Shown one piece after another: positions 18,190 through 26,906 of a stretch of 64,000 nt of DNA (the first letter of the stretch is position 1; every line of letters begins with the position of its first letter). A model generated the notes under the pieces. It saw only the letters and a list, made by a program, of their open reading frames with translations, had not been told where the DNA came from and did no database searches. Origin of the DNA: an uncultured Bacteroidota bacterium (GTDB taxonomy: Bacteria > Bacteroidota > Bacteroidia > Chitinophagales > Chitinophagaceae); the NCBI GenBank assembly GCA_903831935.1, contig CAIKZP010000037.1, positions 43,645-107,644 on the forward strand, given 5' to 3'. A program made the translations under genes and the position numbers.

Positions 18190-18600
18190 CTATTTTCCAG
18201 TTAAATCTGCTACAGATTTGTTTTCTAAAACATGTAGCATATTGTCTCTTACTTCAATCATTACCCTGTTTAGGCCGCAATGTTTTTCATCGCAGTCTTT
18301 GCATTTTTCGTAGAAATTTAAACTAACGCAGGGTAATAGTGCAATAGGTCCTTCTATCAATCGCATGACGGAAGAAAGTGGTATTTTGTTAGGTGCTAAT
18401 TTTAAAAAGTATCCACCACCTTTTCCTTTTTTGCTTTCAAGCATTCCTGCTTTTCGTAGTTCTAGCAAAATATTTTCAAGAAATTTTAATGGGATTTTTT
18501 TCTTTTTAGAAATCTCTGCAATCAGCACAGGAACGCCATTTTCTTGTTCTGCCAAATAGGTTAAAGCTTTAAATGCGTATTGCGTTTTTTTTGATAACAT
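18190..18600 (-). CDS. Rrf2/IscR family transcriptional regulator
   Basis: A 136-residue winged-helix regulator. The helix-turn-helix is visible from MLSKKTQYAFKALTYLA to LENILLELRKAGMLESKKGKGGGY, the Rrf2 signature. Four cysteines (91, 100, 103, 108) cluster in CVSLNFYEKCKDCDEKHC, as expected for an Fe-S or redox-sensing member such as IscR or NsrR, though spacing differs from the usual three-Cys pattern. The ATG at 18600 is chosen because the longer frame adds residues not in the family. It is divergent from a small barrel gene and ends 5 bp after the SDR gene. Confidence 0.88.
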   Translation of the reverse strand: MLSKKTQYAFKALTYLAEQENGVPVLIAEISKKKKIPLKFLENILLELRKAGMLESKKGKGGGYFLKLAPNKIPLSSVMRLIEGPIALLPCVSLNFYEKCKDCDEKHCGLNRVMIEVRDNMLHVLENKSVADLTGK

Positions 18601-18673
18601 AGCAGATGGCCAAGAAGCCGTTAATTTTTGTAATATTATAAAGAATTTTACTTCCTTTACACAAACTAAAAAT

Positions 18674-19198
18674 ATGCACAAATATTCAAAATTCCTTATT
18701 CCTTTTGCGCTAATTCTAGTGGCAAACTTAAATAGTTCGGCTCAGTTTAAATTACCACACGCCCAAATCTTTGCAGATATCAATTATGCAACGCCATCTA
18801 GTAGTGCTTTTAAGGATGCCAATAATGGTGGAATTGGTGCAGAAGCTGGTGCTGGGGTAGGCTTGGGCTCAACCATGCTTTTAGCAACCGCTGGTTACCA
18901 AACATTTGGAAATACTTTAAATAACCTAGCAGGAAATTTGCATGTAACGTCTTTGAAAGGTGGACTCAGGCATTATTTTTTACTCGGTAGAATTTTTGTA
19001 ATGGGGAATGTAGGCACTGCTATTCAGAGTTATTCAAAATCAGCCATCTCTGGCAATAATTTAGTAACTGAATTTGGTGCTGGATTTCGCTTATTTGGAT
19101 TAGAAATTCAAGCCACACAAAGTAATTGGAAACAACCTATTGATGTTGCTGCATCTAATGCCTACAATATTAAGTTTGGCTATTCCTTTAAACTGTAA
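18674..19198 (+). CDS. Small outer-membrane beta-barrel protein, function unknown
   Basis: A 174-residue exported protein. A signal peptide (1-23, ending SSAQ) is followed by alternating beta-strand segments with Gly/aromatic pattern and a C-terminal aromatic-hydrophobic ending (KFGYSFKL), typical of small outer-membrane barrels of eight strands. No catalytic motif is seen. It is divergent from the Rrf2 regulator gene with 73 bp between, so it could be a target of that regulator. It stops 1 bp before the convergent dapB stop. Confidence 0.65.
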   Translation: MHKYSKFLIPFALILVANLNSSAQFKLPHAQIFADINYATPSSSAFKDANNGGIGAEAGAGVGLGSTMLLATAGYQTFGNTLNNLAGNLHVTSLKGGLRHYFLLGRIFVMGNVGTAIQSYSKSAISGNNLVTEFGAGFRLFGLEIQATQSNWKQPIDVAASNAYNIKFGYSFKL

Positions 19199-19199
19199 A

Positions 19200-19916
19200 T
19201 TATAATCCTAGTACTTCTTTCATACTAAAGATGCCTTGCTTGCCATGAATGAATTCTGCGGCTAGCACTGCACCACCCGCAAATCCTACCCGATTGTGTG
19301 CGGTGTGTATGATTTCAATATCATCTACTGCTGAAGTGTATTTAATAGTATGTGTTCCTGGTGCTGGATCAATTCTTTTTGAAATAATACTCAGGTCTTC
19401 TGGATGATTACTCGCTTCATTAACCCATTGTTTTTTCTGTTGTATTGCAGCAAGTACTTGTTCTGCTAAAGTAATAGCTGTTCCGCTTGGCGCATCTTTT
19501 TTTTGTGTGTGGTGAATTTCTTCCATCACAACATTATATTCTTTGTGTGTACTCATTAATTGGGCCACATATTTATTGATTTCAAAAAACAAATTCACTC
19601 CAATACTATAGTTGCTAGCATATAATAATGCACCCTTTTTTTCTTGACAATAATTGGTTGCAGTTTCAAATTTATCTAGCCAACCTGTAGATCCACAAAC
19701 CACAGGGATACCTAATTCTAGGCATTTCATAACATTTTCAAAAGCGCTATGGGGGCCGGTGAATTCAATAGCAACATCTGCTTTAGAAATATTTTCTTGA
19801 TTAAAATCTGCTGCATTGTCTATATCAATTTTCAATACAATTTGGTGTCCTTTTTCTAGGGCAACTGTTTCAATAGCTTTGCCCATTTTTCCGTATCCAA
19901 TCAGTGCAATATTCAT
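19200..19916 (-). CDS. dapB: 4-hydroxy-tetrahydrodipicolinate reductase
   Basis: Reduces hydroxy-tetrahydrodipicolinate in lysine and meso-diaminopimelate synthesis. The 238-residue protein has the NAD(P) motif GYGKMG (7-12) and the catalytic EIHHTQKKDAPSGTA (133-147) with the conserved His-His and Lys. The ATG at 19916 gives the normal start MNIALIGYGKMG; an upstream in-frame ATG adds eight odd residues. It is the last gene of the leftward parA-parB-DUF5683-dapB cluster, an arrangement often seen in Bacteroidota. Confidence 0.95.
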   Translation of the reverse strand: MNIALIGYGKMGKAIETVALEKGHQIVLKIDIDNAADFNQENISKADVAIEFTGPHSAFENVMKCLELGIPVVCGSTGWLDKFETATNYCQEKKGALLYASNYSIGVNLFFEINKYVAQLMSTHKEYNVVMEEIHHTQKKDAPSGTAITLAEQVLAAIQQKKQWVNEASNHPEDLSIISKRIDPAPGTHTIKYTSAVDDIEIIHTAHNRVGFAGGAVLAAEFIHGKQGIFSMKEVLGL

Positions 19917-19992
19917 GTGTTTGTTTTTTTTCAAAAGCAATTTAAAAGATGATTTTAATTTGCTTTATTTAATTATTTATAAGCGCAAAATA

Positions 19993-20622
19993 TTAAGGAA
20001 GCGTATATAATTTATGTTCATTCTTTTTTCTATTAACCGTTAGTGCAAATCCTGTGCTTCTAGTGCTAGGATTGAACTGTGGTTTTACATTCATGGTTAA
20101 ATCATTGCTTACGTCAAAGTCTTTTAAATGGCCAAAAACAGTTGCGTCTATTACATTTAAACCCCATGCTGCAATAAACCATAAAATAGAATAGTCTCTA
20201 TCGCGTCTAAAAGAATTTCTATAACTCTGTAAAGAATTACTGCTTAGTGGTTTTAATAGTGGGTCCATTAAATTAAAATCAGTACTATCCTTATTTACCT
20301 CTGCTTTGTATTTTGCTTCGTAAGCAAATTTTGTTTTCTTATACCAATTATTATTGTAAAAGTATAAACTAACCGGAATAGCTATTACACCATAAGCAAT
20401 AGGAATTTTCCAATATTCTTTGTTGTAAGCTTGACCCCATCCTGGAATCATGGCAGATCGTCGAGTTGCTTTTTTGGGGTCGTGTTTTTTTATTGTGCTA
20501 CTATCTTTTGCTATTGTTGGAACAGTTTTAATTGCGCTACGTAAACTGTCTGATTGAGACATTGATTTGCCCCAAATAGTACACAGAAAAAAAAGCCATA
20601 TAAGAAATTGATACGCTTTCAT
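19993..20622 (-). CDS. DUF5683 family membrane-associated protein
   Basis: A 209-residue protein of unknown function, conserved next to parB and dapB in Bacteroidota. It has a signal peptide or anchor at 1-22, the family core KATRRSAMIPGWGQAYNKEYWKIPI (about 51-75), a membrane segment (about 75-89) and another hydrophobic segment near 146-160 (YSILWFIAAWGLNVIDATVFGH). The MIPGWGQ-type block resembles TM2-like or tetratricopeptide-associated domains, but no function follows. Its ATG overlaps the parB stop by one base (TAATG), showing translational coupling. Confidence 0.8.
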   Translation of the reverse strand: MKAYQFLIWLFFLCTIWGKSMSQSDSLRSAIKTVPTIAKDSSTIKKHDPKKATRRSAMIPGWGQAYNKEYWKIPIAYGVIAIPVSLYFYNNNWYKKTKFAYEAKYKAEVNKDSTDFNLMDPLLKPLSSNSLQSYRNSFRRDRDYSILWFIAAWGLNVIDATVFGHLKDFDVSNDLTMNVKPQFNPSTRSTGFALTVNRKKNEHKLYTLP

Positions 20623-21545
20623 TAACTAACAATAACATTCATGGCATCTAGAATTTTATTCAACTCTTCTAAAGAAAAATAGTCGATATTAATACTGCCC
20701 TGCCCATTTTTATTATGTGTCATTTTTACTTTGGCTCCAAAATGTGATGATAGTTGGTCTTCAATCCTTTTGTAGGCAGGTGGTAATTCAGATTTTGAAG
20801 GAGTTTTGCTGCCGCCACTCTTAGAGGCGGTATACATTTTTCTTACCAACTCTTCGGTTTGTCTTACGTTTAAATCTTTTGCTTTGATTTCTTTAAAAAC
20901 AAATAATTGCCTATCAATGGTATCAATGTTTACAAGGGCTCTAGCGTGTCCCATGGTTAAGCTGCCATTGCGAACTGCTAGTTGAATATCTGGCGGTAAT
21001 TTTAATAATCTAATGTAGTTGGTAACAGTACTTCTTTCTTTACCCATTCTTTCTGCTACTTGCTCTTGGGTATAATTCAGCTCTTCCATCATGCGTTTGT
21101 AACTAAGTGCTACTTCAACTGCATTAAGGTTTTCTCTTTGTAAATTTTCTAGTAAAGCAAGTTCTAATAATTGTTGGTCATTTGCTTGTCTAATATAAAC
21201 GGGAACATCTTTTAACCCTGCAATTTTAGACGCCCTAAATCTGCGTTCACCAGCAATTAATTGGTATTTACCATTGGCTAGTTTCGATACGGTAAGCGGC
21301 TGAATAATATCATGCAATTTAATAGATGCGGCCAATTCATTTAATGCCGCTTCGTCAAAATCTCTTCTTGGTTGTTTAGGATTAATTTCTATATCAGCTA
21401 GTATTAATCTTTTGCTTCCAGTTACTTCTTCAACAATTTGTGGTTTTAAACTGCCTTCTGTGTTTTTTAAATCGGTATCAATATTTTGAAGTAAAGAGCG
21501 AATACCTTTACCTAGTAAATCGTTATTTTTTTTTGGCGTACTCAT
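20622..21545 (-). CDS. parB: Chromosome-partitioning protein ParB
   Basis: CTP-dependent DNA clamp that loads at parS and works with ParA to segregate the origin region. The 307-residue protein has the N-terminal GKGIRSLL patch, the ParB/Srx CTPase core (QPRRDFDEAALNELAASI, then GERRFRASKIAG), a helix-turn-helix (TQEQVAERMGKERSTVTNYIRLLKLPP) and a C-terminal dimerisation domain ending NVIVS. The ATG at 21545 gives the standard MSTPKKNND start; the longer frame adds nine residues. It is 54 bp after parA. No parS is seen nearby. Confidence 0.95.
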   Translation of the reverse strand: MSTPKKNNDLLGKGIRSLLQNIDTDLKNTEGSLKPQIVEEVTGSKRLILADIEINPKQPRRDFDEAALNELAASIKLHDIIQPLTVSKLANGKYQLIAGERRFRASKIAGLKDVPVYIRQANDQQLLELALLENLQRENLNAVEVALSYKRMMEELNYTQEQVAERMGKERSTVTNYIRLLKLPPDIQLAVRNGSLTMGHARALVNIDTIDRQLFVFKEIKAKDLNVRQTEELVRKMYTASKSGGSKTPSKSELPPAYKRIEDQLSSHFGAKVKMTHNKNGQGSINIDYFSLEELNKILDAMNVIVS

Positions 21546-21599
21546 GCTTGTATAATAATTTGGAATGAACAATCAATTTTAAAAACTTTTTTGATTGTG

Positions 21600-22400
21600 C
21601 TATTCAATGATTCTTTCTTCGTTACTCATTTTTGTTAGTCCATTATTTTGCAAAATTTCTTTTGCTAAATTGAGGTAGTTGATTGTTCCTTTGCTTTCTG
21701 CATCATACAAAATAACAGGCTTGCCTACACTAGGCGCTTCACTTAAACGGGTGTTACGATGAATGATAGTAGAGAAAACCATATCGTCGAAATGGCGCCT
21801 TACTTCACTAACTACTTGATTACATAATCTTAAACGCCCATCATACATTGTCATTAAAATCCCTTCAATTTTTAATTCTGGGTTTAGTCGGCTTTGAACA
21901 ATTTTAATGGTGTTCAATAATTTTCCTAATCCTTCCAATGCAAAAAATTCGCATTGAACAGGAACAATCACACTGTCGGCTGCAACAAGTGAGTTTACAG
22001 TAATTAATCCTAAAGAAGGAGAACAATCAATTACTATAAAATCGTATTTATCTCTAACTACTTCAAGTATGCCTTTTAAAACATTCTCTCTGTTGGGGTA
22101 ATTAATCATTTCTATTTCTGCACCTACTAAATCTATATGCGAAGGCAATAAGTCTAAATTAGGCACATCACTTTTTAAAATCACATCTGCTGCGGTAGAA
22201 TTATTTACCATACAGTCGTACAAACTATTGGTGATATTGTGCAGGTCGAAGCCAACGCCCGTGGTGCTGTTTGCCTGTGGATCGGCATCAACCAACAAGG
22301 TTTTATATTCCAGCACTGCTAAACTAGCAGCAACATTAATTGCTGTGGTTGTTTTACCAACGCCACCTTTTTGATTGGCTATACCAATAATTATTGCCAT
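21600..22400 (-). CDS. parA: ParA family ATPase (Soj)
   Basis: Nucleoid-bound ATPase for chromosome partition. The 266-residue protein opens with [20 protein letters not shown], the deviant Walker A, followed by [12 protein letters not shown] (Walker A') and [18 protein letters not shown] (Walker B). An in-frame ATG at 22436 is rejected: the 22400 ATG has a GGAGG five bases upstream and gives the family-standard start. GGAGG is unusual in this window, where most genes have A-rich leaders. A TATTTTTG box at 22506-22513 predicts a leader of about 100 bases. Confidence 0.96.
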   Translation of the reverse strand: MAIIIGIANQKGGVGKTTTAINVAASLAVLEYKTLLVDADPQANSTTGVGFDLHNITNSLYDCMVNNSTAADVILKSDVPNLDLLPSHIDLVGAEIEMINYPNRENVLKGILEVVRDKYDFIVIDCSPSLGLITVNSLVAADSVIVPVQCEFFALEGLGKLLNTIKIVQSRLNPELKIEGILMTMYDGRLRLCNQVVSEVRRHFDDMVFSTIIHRNTRLSEAPSVGKPVILYDAESKGTINYLNLAKEILQNNGLTKMSNEERIIE

Positions 22401-22706
22401 AATATCCTCCGTTTGGCTGCTTTTAAACAGATCCAATTTTTTAAATTGTTAACCAATTAACTAGTATCAATTTCGTAAAAGATCGTGATTTAGTTACTTG
22501 GATGCCAAAAATACGCTTTAGCCCACATCTTCCGAAACAATATTATCTAAACATTGTTACAATTACCGCTTACCCAACCCAAAAGCCAATTGTAAGGTTT
22601 TAAATGTTAAAAAGGGTTTTTTATATGGGTATCAAATATAATTAATTGATTTTTGCCGTTATAAAACAAATTAACTGGGTTTTACCCTAAATCAAGCAGA
22701 TAAATT
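22401..22706. other. Intergenic region between divergent parA and metallophosphoesterase genes
   Basis: 306 bp without a gene. It holds the parA Shine-Dalgarno (CCTCC on the plus strand, 22406-22410) and a parA -7 box. A short GGGTTTTACCC palindrome lies just upstream of the metallophosphoesterase start. I looked for a parS palindrome (a TGTTYCACGTGRAACA-like site) and saw none. Confidence 0.6.
22506..22513 (-). promoter_or_regulatory. Candidate -7 box (TATTTTTG) of the parAB operon
   Basis: Exact TAnnTTTG match on the minus strand. It would give a leader of about 100 bases ahead of parA, long enough for regulation. A TTG lies 24 bp upstream, just outside the usual spacing. Confidence 0.45.
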
Positions 22707-23954
22707 ATGAGAAGTGTGCGTACCTGGTGGATTATAGCAGCTATAATGCTCTTATTAGATTTTTACGTTTTTCAAGCACTGAAAACGGTGGCGCAGAATG
22801 CATCCGAAAAAACCAGACTAGTTATATTTATTGGTTATTGGTTGATTTCTGGGGCTACTTTGGTTTTACTATTGTGTTTTCCGTATATACAAGGTTTGCA
22901 AACCTCTAAGTTTTTCCGTAATTATATTTTTGCCATTTTAATAGGCTTATTTCTTGCCAAATTGATAGGGGCAGCCATATTTCTTGCCGACGACCTACGT
23001 AGGGGCGCTTTTATGGTTGTAAGAATGTTTTATCCAAATGCTGGTGCTAGTATTATTGGAGAAGGCAATGGAATACCCCGTTCTGTTTTCTTAAGTTGGC
23101 TAGGTTTGGGTATTGGCGGCACATTGTTTGGAACCCTTTTGGTAGGATTTAGTAATAAGTATAATTACCAAGTAAAAAGAATCACACTTAAATATTCAAA
23201 TTTGCCGCTTGCTTTTAAAGGCATGAAACTGGTACATATCAGTGATATTCATAGTGGTAGTTTTCAAGATAAAGCGGCAGTGAACCTTGGGGTAGATAAG
23301 ATACTAAAAGAAAATGCAGATTTAATTTTATTTACCGGAGACCTGGTAAACGATCGAGCCGATGAAATGAAAGACTATATGGATGTATTTGGACGGCTTA
23401 AAGCACCACTTGGTGTGTTTAGTACCCTAGGCAACCACGATTACGGCGATTATGTTGCATGGCCCACAGCAGCTGAAAAAACCGAAAACTTAAACAATTT
23501 AAAACAAGTACACCACCATTTAGGCTGGCGTTTATTAATGAACGAACACGTTGTATTAGAAAGAGGTTCTGATAAAATTGCATTATTGGGAATAGAAAAC
23601 TGGGGAGCAAAAGGACGTTTCCCAAAATACGGAAAGATGCACGAAGCATATCCTGGTACAGAAACCATTCCTTTTAAAATATTATTAAGCCATGATCCTA
23701 GTCATTGGGATGCAGAAGTAAAAACCAAATATCCTTCTATTGATTTAATGCTGGCAGGTCATACGCATGGTATGCAATTTGGTATTGAAAATCCTTACTT
23801 TAAATGGAGCCCCGTGCAATGGATGTACCGCCAATGGGCAGGTTTATATGAAGATGGTCAGCAAAAATTATATGTCAATAGAGGGTATGGATTTATTGGA
23901 TACCCCGGTAGAGTAGGTGTGATGCCAGAGATAACAGTGATTGAATTGGTTTAA
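22707..23954 (+). CDS. Membrane-anchored metallophosphoesterase (calcineurin-like)
   Basis: A 415-residue protein with four N-terminal membrane helices (about 6-24, 39-60, 72-93, 127-147) and a C-terminal binuclear metal phosphoesterase domain facing one side of the inner membrane. Metal ligands are visible: Asp180 and His182 (HISDIHSG), Asp212 (FTGDLVND), Asn243/His244/Asp245 (LGNHDYG), and the GHTHG block near 351-355. It resembles the YkuE/YaeI group; a lipid-linked or nucleotide substrate is possible but unknown. It is divergent from parA. Confidence 0.88.
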   Translation: MRSVRTWWIIAAIMLLLDFYVFQALKTVAQNASEKTRLVIFIGYWLISGATLVLLLCFPYIQGLQTSKFFRNYIFAILIGLFLAKLIGAAIFLADDLRRGAFMVVRMFYPNAGASIIGEGNGIPRSVFLSWLGLGIGGTLFGTLLVGFSNKYNYQVKRITLKYSNLPLAFKGMKLVHISDIHSGSFQDKAAVNLGVDKILKENADLILFTGDLVNDRADEMKDYMDVFGRLKAPLGVFSTLGNHDYGDYVAWPTAAEKTENLNNLKQVHHHLGWRLLMNEHVVLERGSDKIALLGIENWGAKGRFPKYGKMHEAYPGTETIPFKILLSHDPSHWDAEVKTKYPSIDLMLAGHTHGMQFGIENPYFKWSPVQWMYRQWAGLYEDGQQKLYVNRGYGFIGYPGRVGVMPEITVIELV

Positions 23955-24045
23955 AATAAGTTAAAACCTAGTTTATTTTCTTATTTTAATCGGTTTGTAA
24001 AATATTGGCACGTGTTTGGTGTTATAGTAATACTAAATCAAGCGT

Positions 24046-24642
24046 ATGAAAAAGTCAATCTTATTTTTAGCAGCTATTTTACTATTATCAGTTAGCAGTT
24101 TTGCACAAGCAGGATTTCGTTTAGGGATAAAAGGAGGGGCTAACTTAAACCAGGTTTCTGGCGTTTCTTTTTCTGATGCGTATGCGCTATCATACCATGT
24201 TGGGGTATTCACTGAAATTGATTTCAATAAAAGACTCGGATTACAGCCAGAAGTTTTATGGAATCAGTCTAGTACAACTGTTGCATCTGGCTTTGCAAGT
24301 ATTTATCAAAGCGTTGCTGCCTTGAATGTTCAAGACGCAAGGGTTACTTTAAATTATTTATCTATTCCTATTTTGCTACGTTATAGTGTTGGAAAATTAG
24401 TTACGCTAAATGCAGGTCCTCAGTTTGGTATTTTAATGAACCAAGACCAAACCCTATTAAAAAATGGCACGAATGCATTTTCTAATGGAGACTTTTCAAT
24501 GGTTGGTGGCTTGCAGTTTAATTTAAAATTATTGCGTATTTATGGCAGGTATAATATTGGCATGAAAAACATTAATCAAATAGACCAAAAAGACAAATGG
24601 ACTAGCCAACAAATACAAGTGGGTGTTGGGTTGCGTTTGTAA
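24046..24642 (+). CDS. Porin-family outer-membrane beta-barrel protein
   Basis: A 198-residue exported barrel. The signal peptide is 1-20 (ending SSFAQ), followed by GFRLGIKGGANLNQVSG, the usual opening of the Bacteroidota porin-like barrel family (OMP_b-brl_2). Strands alternate to the C-terminal QQIQVGVGLRL. Predicted eight strands. Function is unknown; members are often abundant or stress-responsive surface proteins. Convergent with the DUF4954 gene fragment, 5 bp apart. Confidence 0.8.
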   Translation: MKKSILFLAAILLLSVSSFAQAGFRLGIKGGANLNQVSGVSFSDAYALSYHVGVFTEIDFNKRLGLQPEVLWNQSSTTVASGFASIYQSVAALNVQDARVTLNYLSIPILLRYSVGKLVTLNAGPQFGILMNQDQTLLKNGTNAFSNGDFSMVGGLQFNLKLLRIYGRYNIGMKNINQIDQKDKWTSQQIQVGVGLRL

Positions 24643-24647
24643 TTCGT

Positions 24648-25406
24648 TTATTTAATTTGCTTTTTAAAGGCGGCTATATTTTTTTTGAATTTGGCTAGTG
24701 CATTCACTTGTTCATTAATAAAACTATTGTCTGCCAATTTTCCTACAACTGCATCCATTTCTTCGGGGGAATCATATACCATTTGTCTGTAAGGATTTGC
24801 AAAGTCTTTGGCTTTTGAATCATAAATGCCTTTGGCCATCCATTCTTTTGTACGAACTACTGAATCTAAAAGGGCATTTAATTCTGGTACGGTGATTTTT
24901 TTAATGGGCTTGCCAATTCTTTCAGATAAAGCGGCAAGTGCATGCTGAAACTTTTGTTCAGGATATTTATTACCCATTGTTTCATAAAAATCATGCACTT
25001 CATCCCATGATTTAATTTTATTAGTATTGATTTTATTTTTTAAAGTAGCCAGTTCTGTTTCGGGCATTAATTGACCTCCCAAATTAATCCAACTATTTCT
25101 ATTGGATTTTGATGGTATGCCAGTTATAATTTCATTGAAACTTTTAAACCCTTGTTTTTTCGACCAATCTATTAAAGTAGTTGTGCCATAATAAATAACC
25201 AGGTCTTCAAAAACACGATAGGCTCGAAGTACTTTTTTATAAACAGTTTTTCTTTTACTATTTTCAAAATTCAAACCAAGAATCTCTAATTCATCTACAA
25301 TAGGATTGCCTTCTGTTAATAATTTTTTTCCAAGAACAGCTGCTTGTTCATCTGTAATTTTTTTTTGTTTTATTTTCTTTAAGATGATAGGCTTTGCCTG
25401 TAGCAA
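24648..25406 (-). CDS. DUF4954 protein, C-terminal part after a frame break
   Basis: A 252-codon frame that holds the C-terminal third of a DUF4954-type protein. The listed start (MLQAKPIIL) is not a real one: these first sixteen residues are the other frame of the upstream part's 3' end. Homologous sequence begins at ITDEQAAVLGKKLL, which continues directly from the upstream fragment if the run of nine A at 25358-25366 is read as eight. The rest is helical and Lys-rich. Unless frameshifting occurs, this part is probably not translated or is made separately. Confidence 0.75.
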   Translation of the reverse strand: MLQAKPIILKKIKQKKITDEQAAVLGKKLLTEGNPIVDELEILGLNFENSKRKTVYKKVLRAYRVFEDLVIYYGTTTLIDWSKKQGFKSFNEIITGIPSKSNRNSWINLGGQLMPETELATLKNKINTNKIKSWDEVHDFYETMGNKYPEQKFQHALAALSERIGKPIKKITVPELNALLDSVVRTKEWMAKGIYDSKAKDFANPYRQMVYDSPEEMDAVVGKLADNSFINEQVNALAKFKKNIAAFKKQIK

Positions 25407-26865
25407 GTTCTAATAATTCTAAGGCATTGATAATTTCGTTGATGGTGTCTGGTGCCAAATAATCGTATTCAATTCTTTGTATACGATCGGTTCTTTTGTC
25501 GCGATCTACATACTTCCAAGCATTGCGTTCTAAGGCATACATATTGTACAAAAACCAATAGCCAGGCATGACAATTAATTGGTCGTTGCTGGCATCTATA
25601 CTTACCAAAGAAAATGGCGTTTGAATATTTAATTCTGTAGGATAATCTCCTTTTGCCAAAATGGTAAAACTCGCAAATTTTGAATTGTGTTTAATACTCA
25701 CACACAAGCCTGGCCAAAAGCCCCTGCCCAATACCACTTCGCCATCGGCGCCCCTGCTATTGTGGTTAGATCCAATTGTTGCGCCTGCTGCAATATTGCT
25801 TTGACCCATCACTAAGGCAGCGCATAAAAAAGAATTATTATGGTGCTGTTCGTGTGCTGGGAATATTAAAGAATTCAATACTTCGCAACAAGAAATTGTA
25901 GCGTTTTGTCCAAGATAGGAGTTAATTAATCTGGCGCCATATTTTAGTTGCGAATGGTCTGCCATTACAAATCTTACCGCTTTAATGCCATAGAAAAGTC
26001 GGCAGCCAAATCCAATAATACCATTTACTATTTCACAGCCTTCTCCAATTTGAGTAGTGCCTTCTGGCCCTGAATTAATGGTAATATTTTTAAGTTTATT
26101 GGCACCCTTAATATAAGCGTCTGATCCTATCCATACATCTTTAATAATACGGGTGTTTTTAATAACAGTTCGGTCGCCAATTTTTCCATAATACCCTCTA
26201 TGTGGTTTAAACTGGCGTGCAGTAAACTCATTGAATTTTTGTTGGAGTTGGTCGTCTTCTTTGTACTTGCTCCATAAATAAGCATCTCCAGGAAGCATAC
26301 CTACAAAAGGCAATACCCGTCGGCCAGTATTTTCATTACAAAGTTCTAGCCAAATTCTTACGTCTTCACTTTCACCTTCTTTTAAAATGCCATTACCAAA
26401 CTTCGCGTGATTGGTTGTAACCATTTCATCTACATTGGTAATGATTACTTCAGAACCAATGATATAATGGGCTAAATAATGTACGTTATCAATCACCACA
26501 TTGTCGCCAAAATCACAACTAATAATGGTAGAGTTATACAAACCTACTGGTAATTTCAAATCGCTAAATCCTAAACAAAGTGGCTCTAGTTTTCCAATAC
26601 GAACCAAGCCATAGAATTTACAATTTTTTACCAACTCGGGGTTAAAAGCATCGGATACTAAAAGTTTATTCCAATCATCACTTGTATTTCTATTGCGCAC
26701 CAATACTTCAATTTCATAGGCATTCAATTGACGGTAATTAATACCATTGCGATTTTGAATGTTTCTAAGATAATATTCGTCTTTCCCTTTTGGTAAAAAA
26801 GGTGCTTGAATAAAACCATATCCAAGTGAAAGAAGGGGTGTTTTAGAAATAATATTTTCTGGCAT
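25348..26865 (-). CDS. DUF4954 hexapeptide-repeat protein, N-terminal part (ends at a frame break)
   Basis: A 505-residue frame with a left-handed beta-helix of hexapeptide repeats (about 90-390), as in sugar nucleotidyltransferases and acyltransferases. DUF4954 proteins of Bacteroidota are single chains of roughly 650-740 residues. This one stops at TGA soon after TKKNYR, where the frame leaves the family sequence in a run of nine A. Removing one A gives TKKITDEQAAV and joins the following frame to make about 738 residues. Function of the family is unknown; the layout hints at a nucleotidyl-sugar or acyl transferase role. It lies about 40 bp after glmS on the same strand. Confidence 0.82.
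   Translation of the reverse strand: MPENIISKTPLLSLGYGFIQAPFLPKGKDEYYLRNIQNRNGINYRQLNAYEIEVLVRNRNTSDDWNKLLVSDAFNPELVKNCKFYGLVRIGKLEPLCLGFSDLKLPVGLYNSTIISCDFGDNVVIDNVHYLAHYIIGSEVIITNVDEMVTTNHAKFGNGILKEGESEDVRIWLELCNENTGRRVLPFVGMLPGDAYLWSKYKEDDQLQQKFNEFTARQFKPHRGYYGKIGDRTVIKNTRIIKDVWIGSDAYIKGANKLKNITINSGPEGTTQIGEGCEIVNGIIGFGCRLFYGIKAVRFVMADHSQLKYGARLINSYLGQNATISCCEVLNSLIFPAHEQHHNNSFLCAALVMGQSNIAAGATIGSNHNSRGADGEVVLGRGFWPGLCVSIKHNSKFASFTILAKGDYPTELNIQTPFSLVSIDASNDQLIVMPGYWFLYNMYALERNAWKYVDRDKRTDRIQRIEYDYLAPDTINEIINALELLELATGKAYHLKENKTKKNYR
25358..25366 (-). other. Run of nine A at the DUF4954 frame break
   Basis: On the coding strand the bases read ACAAAAAAAAATTAC, nine A in a row. Reading eight A (or eleven) restores one frame across the two fragments. 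Such runs are sites of RNA polymerase slippage, of true frameshift mutation, and of sequencing error. Confidence 0.85.
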
Positions 26866-26906
26866 TGAAGGCTATTATTATTGATAAAAAATATTAGCGT
26901 TCGTAA

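Noticed and set aside
22441..22690. Possible parS or origin in the parA upstream gap
   Set aside because: No GTTTCACGTGAAAC-like palindrome and no DnaA-box cluster visible by eye.
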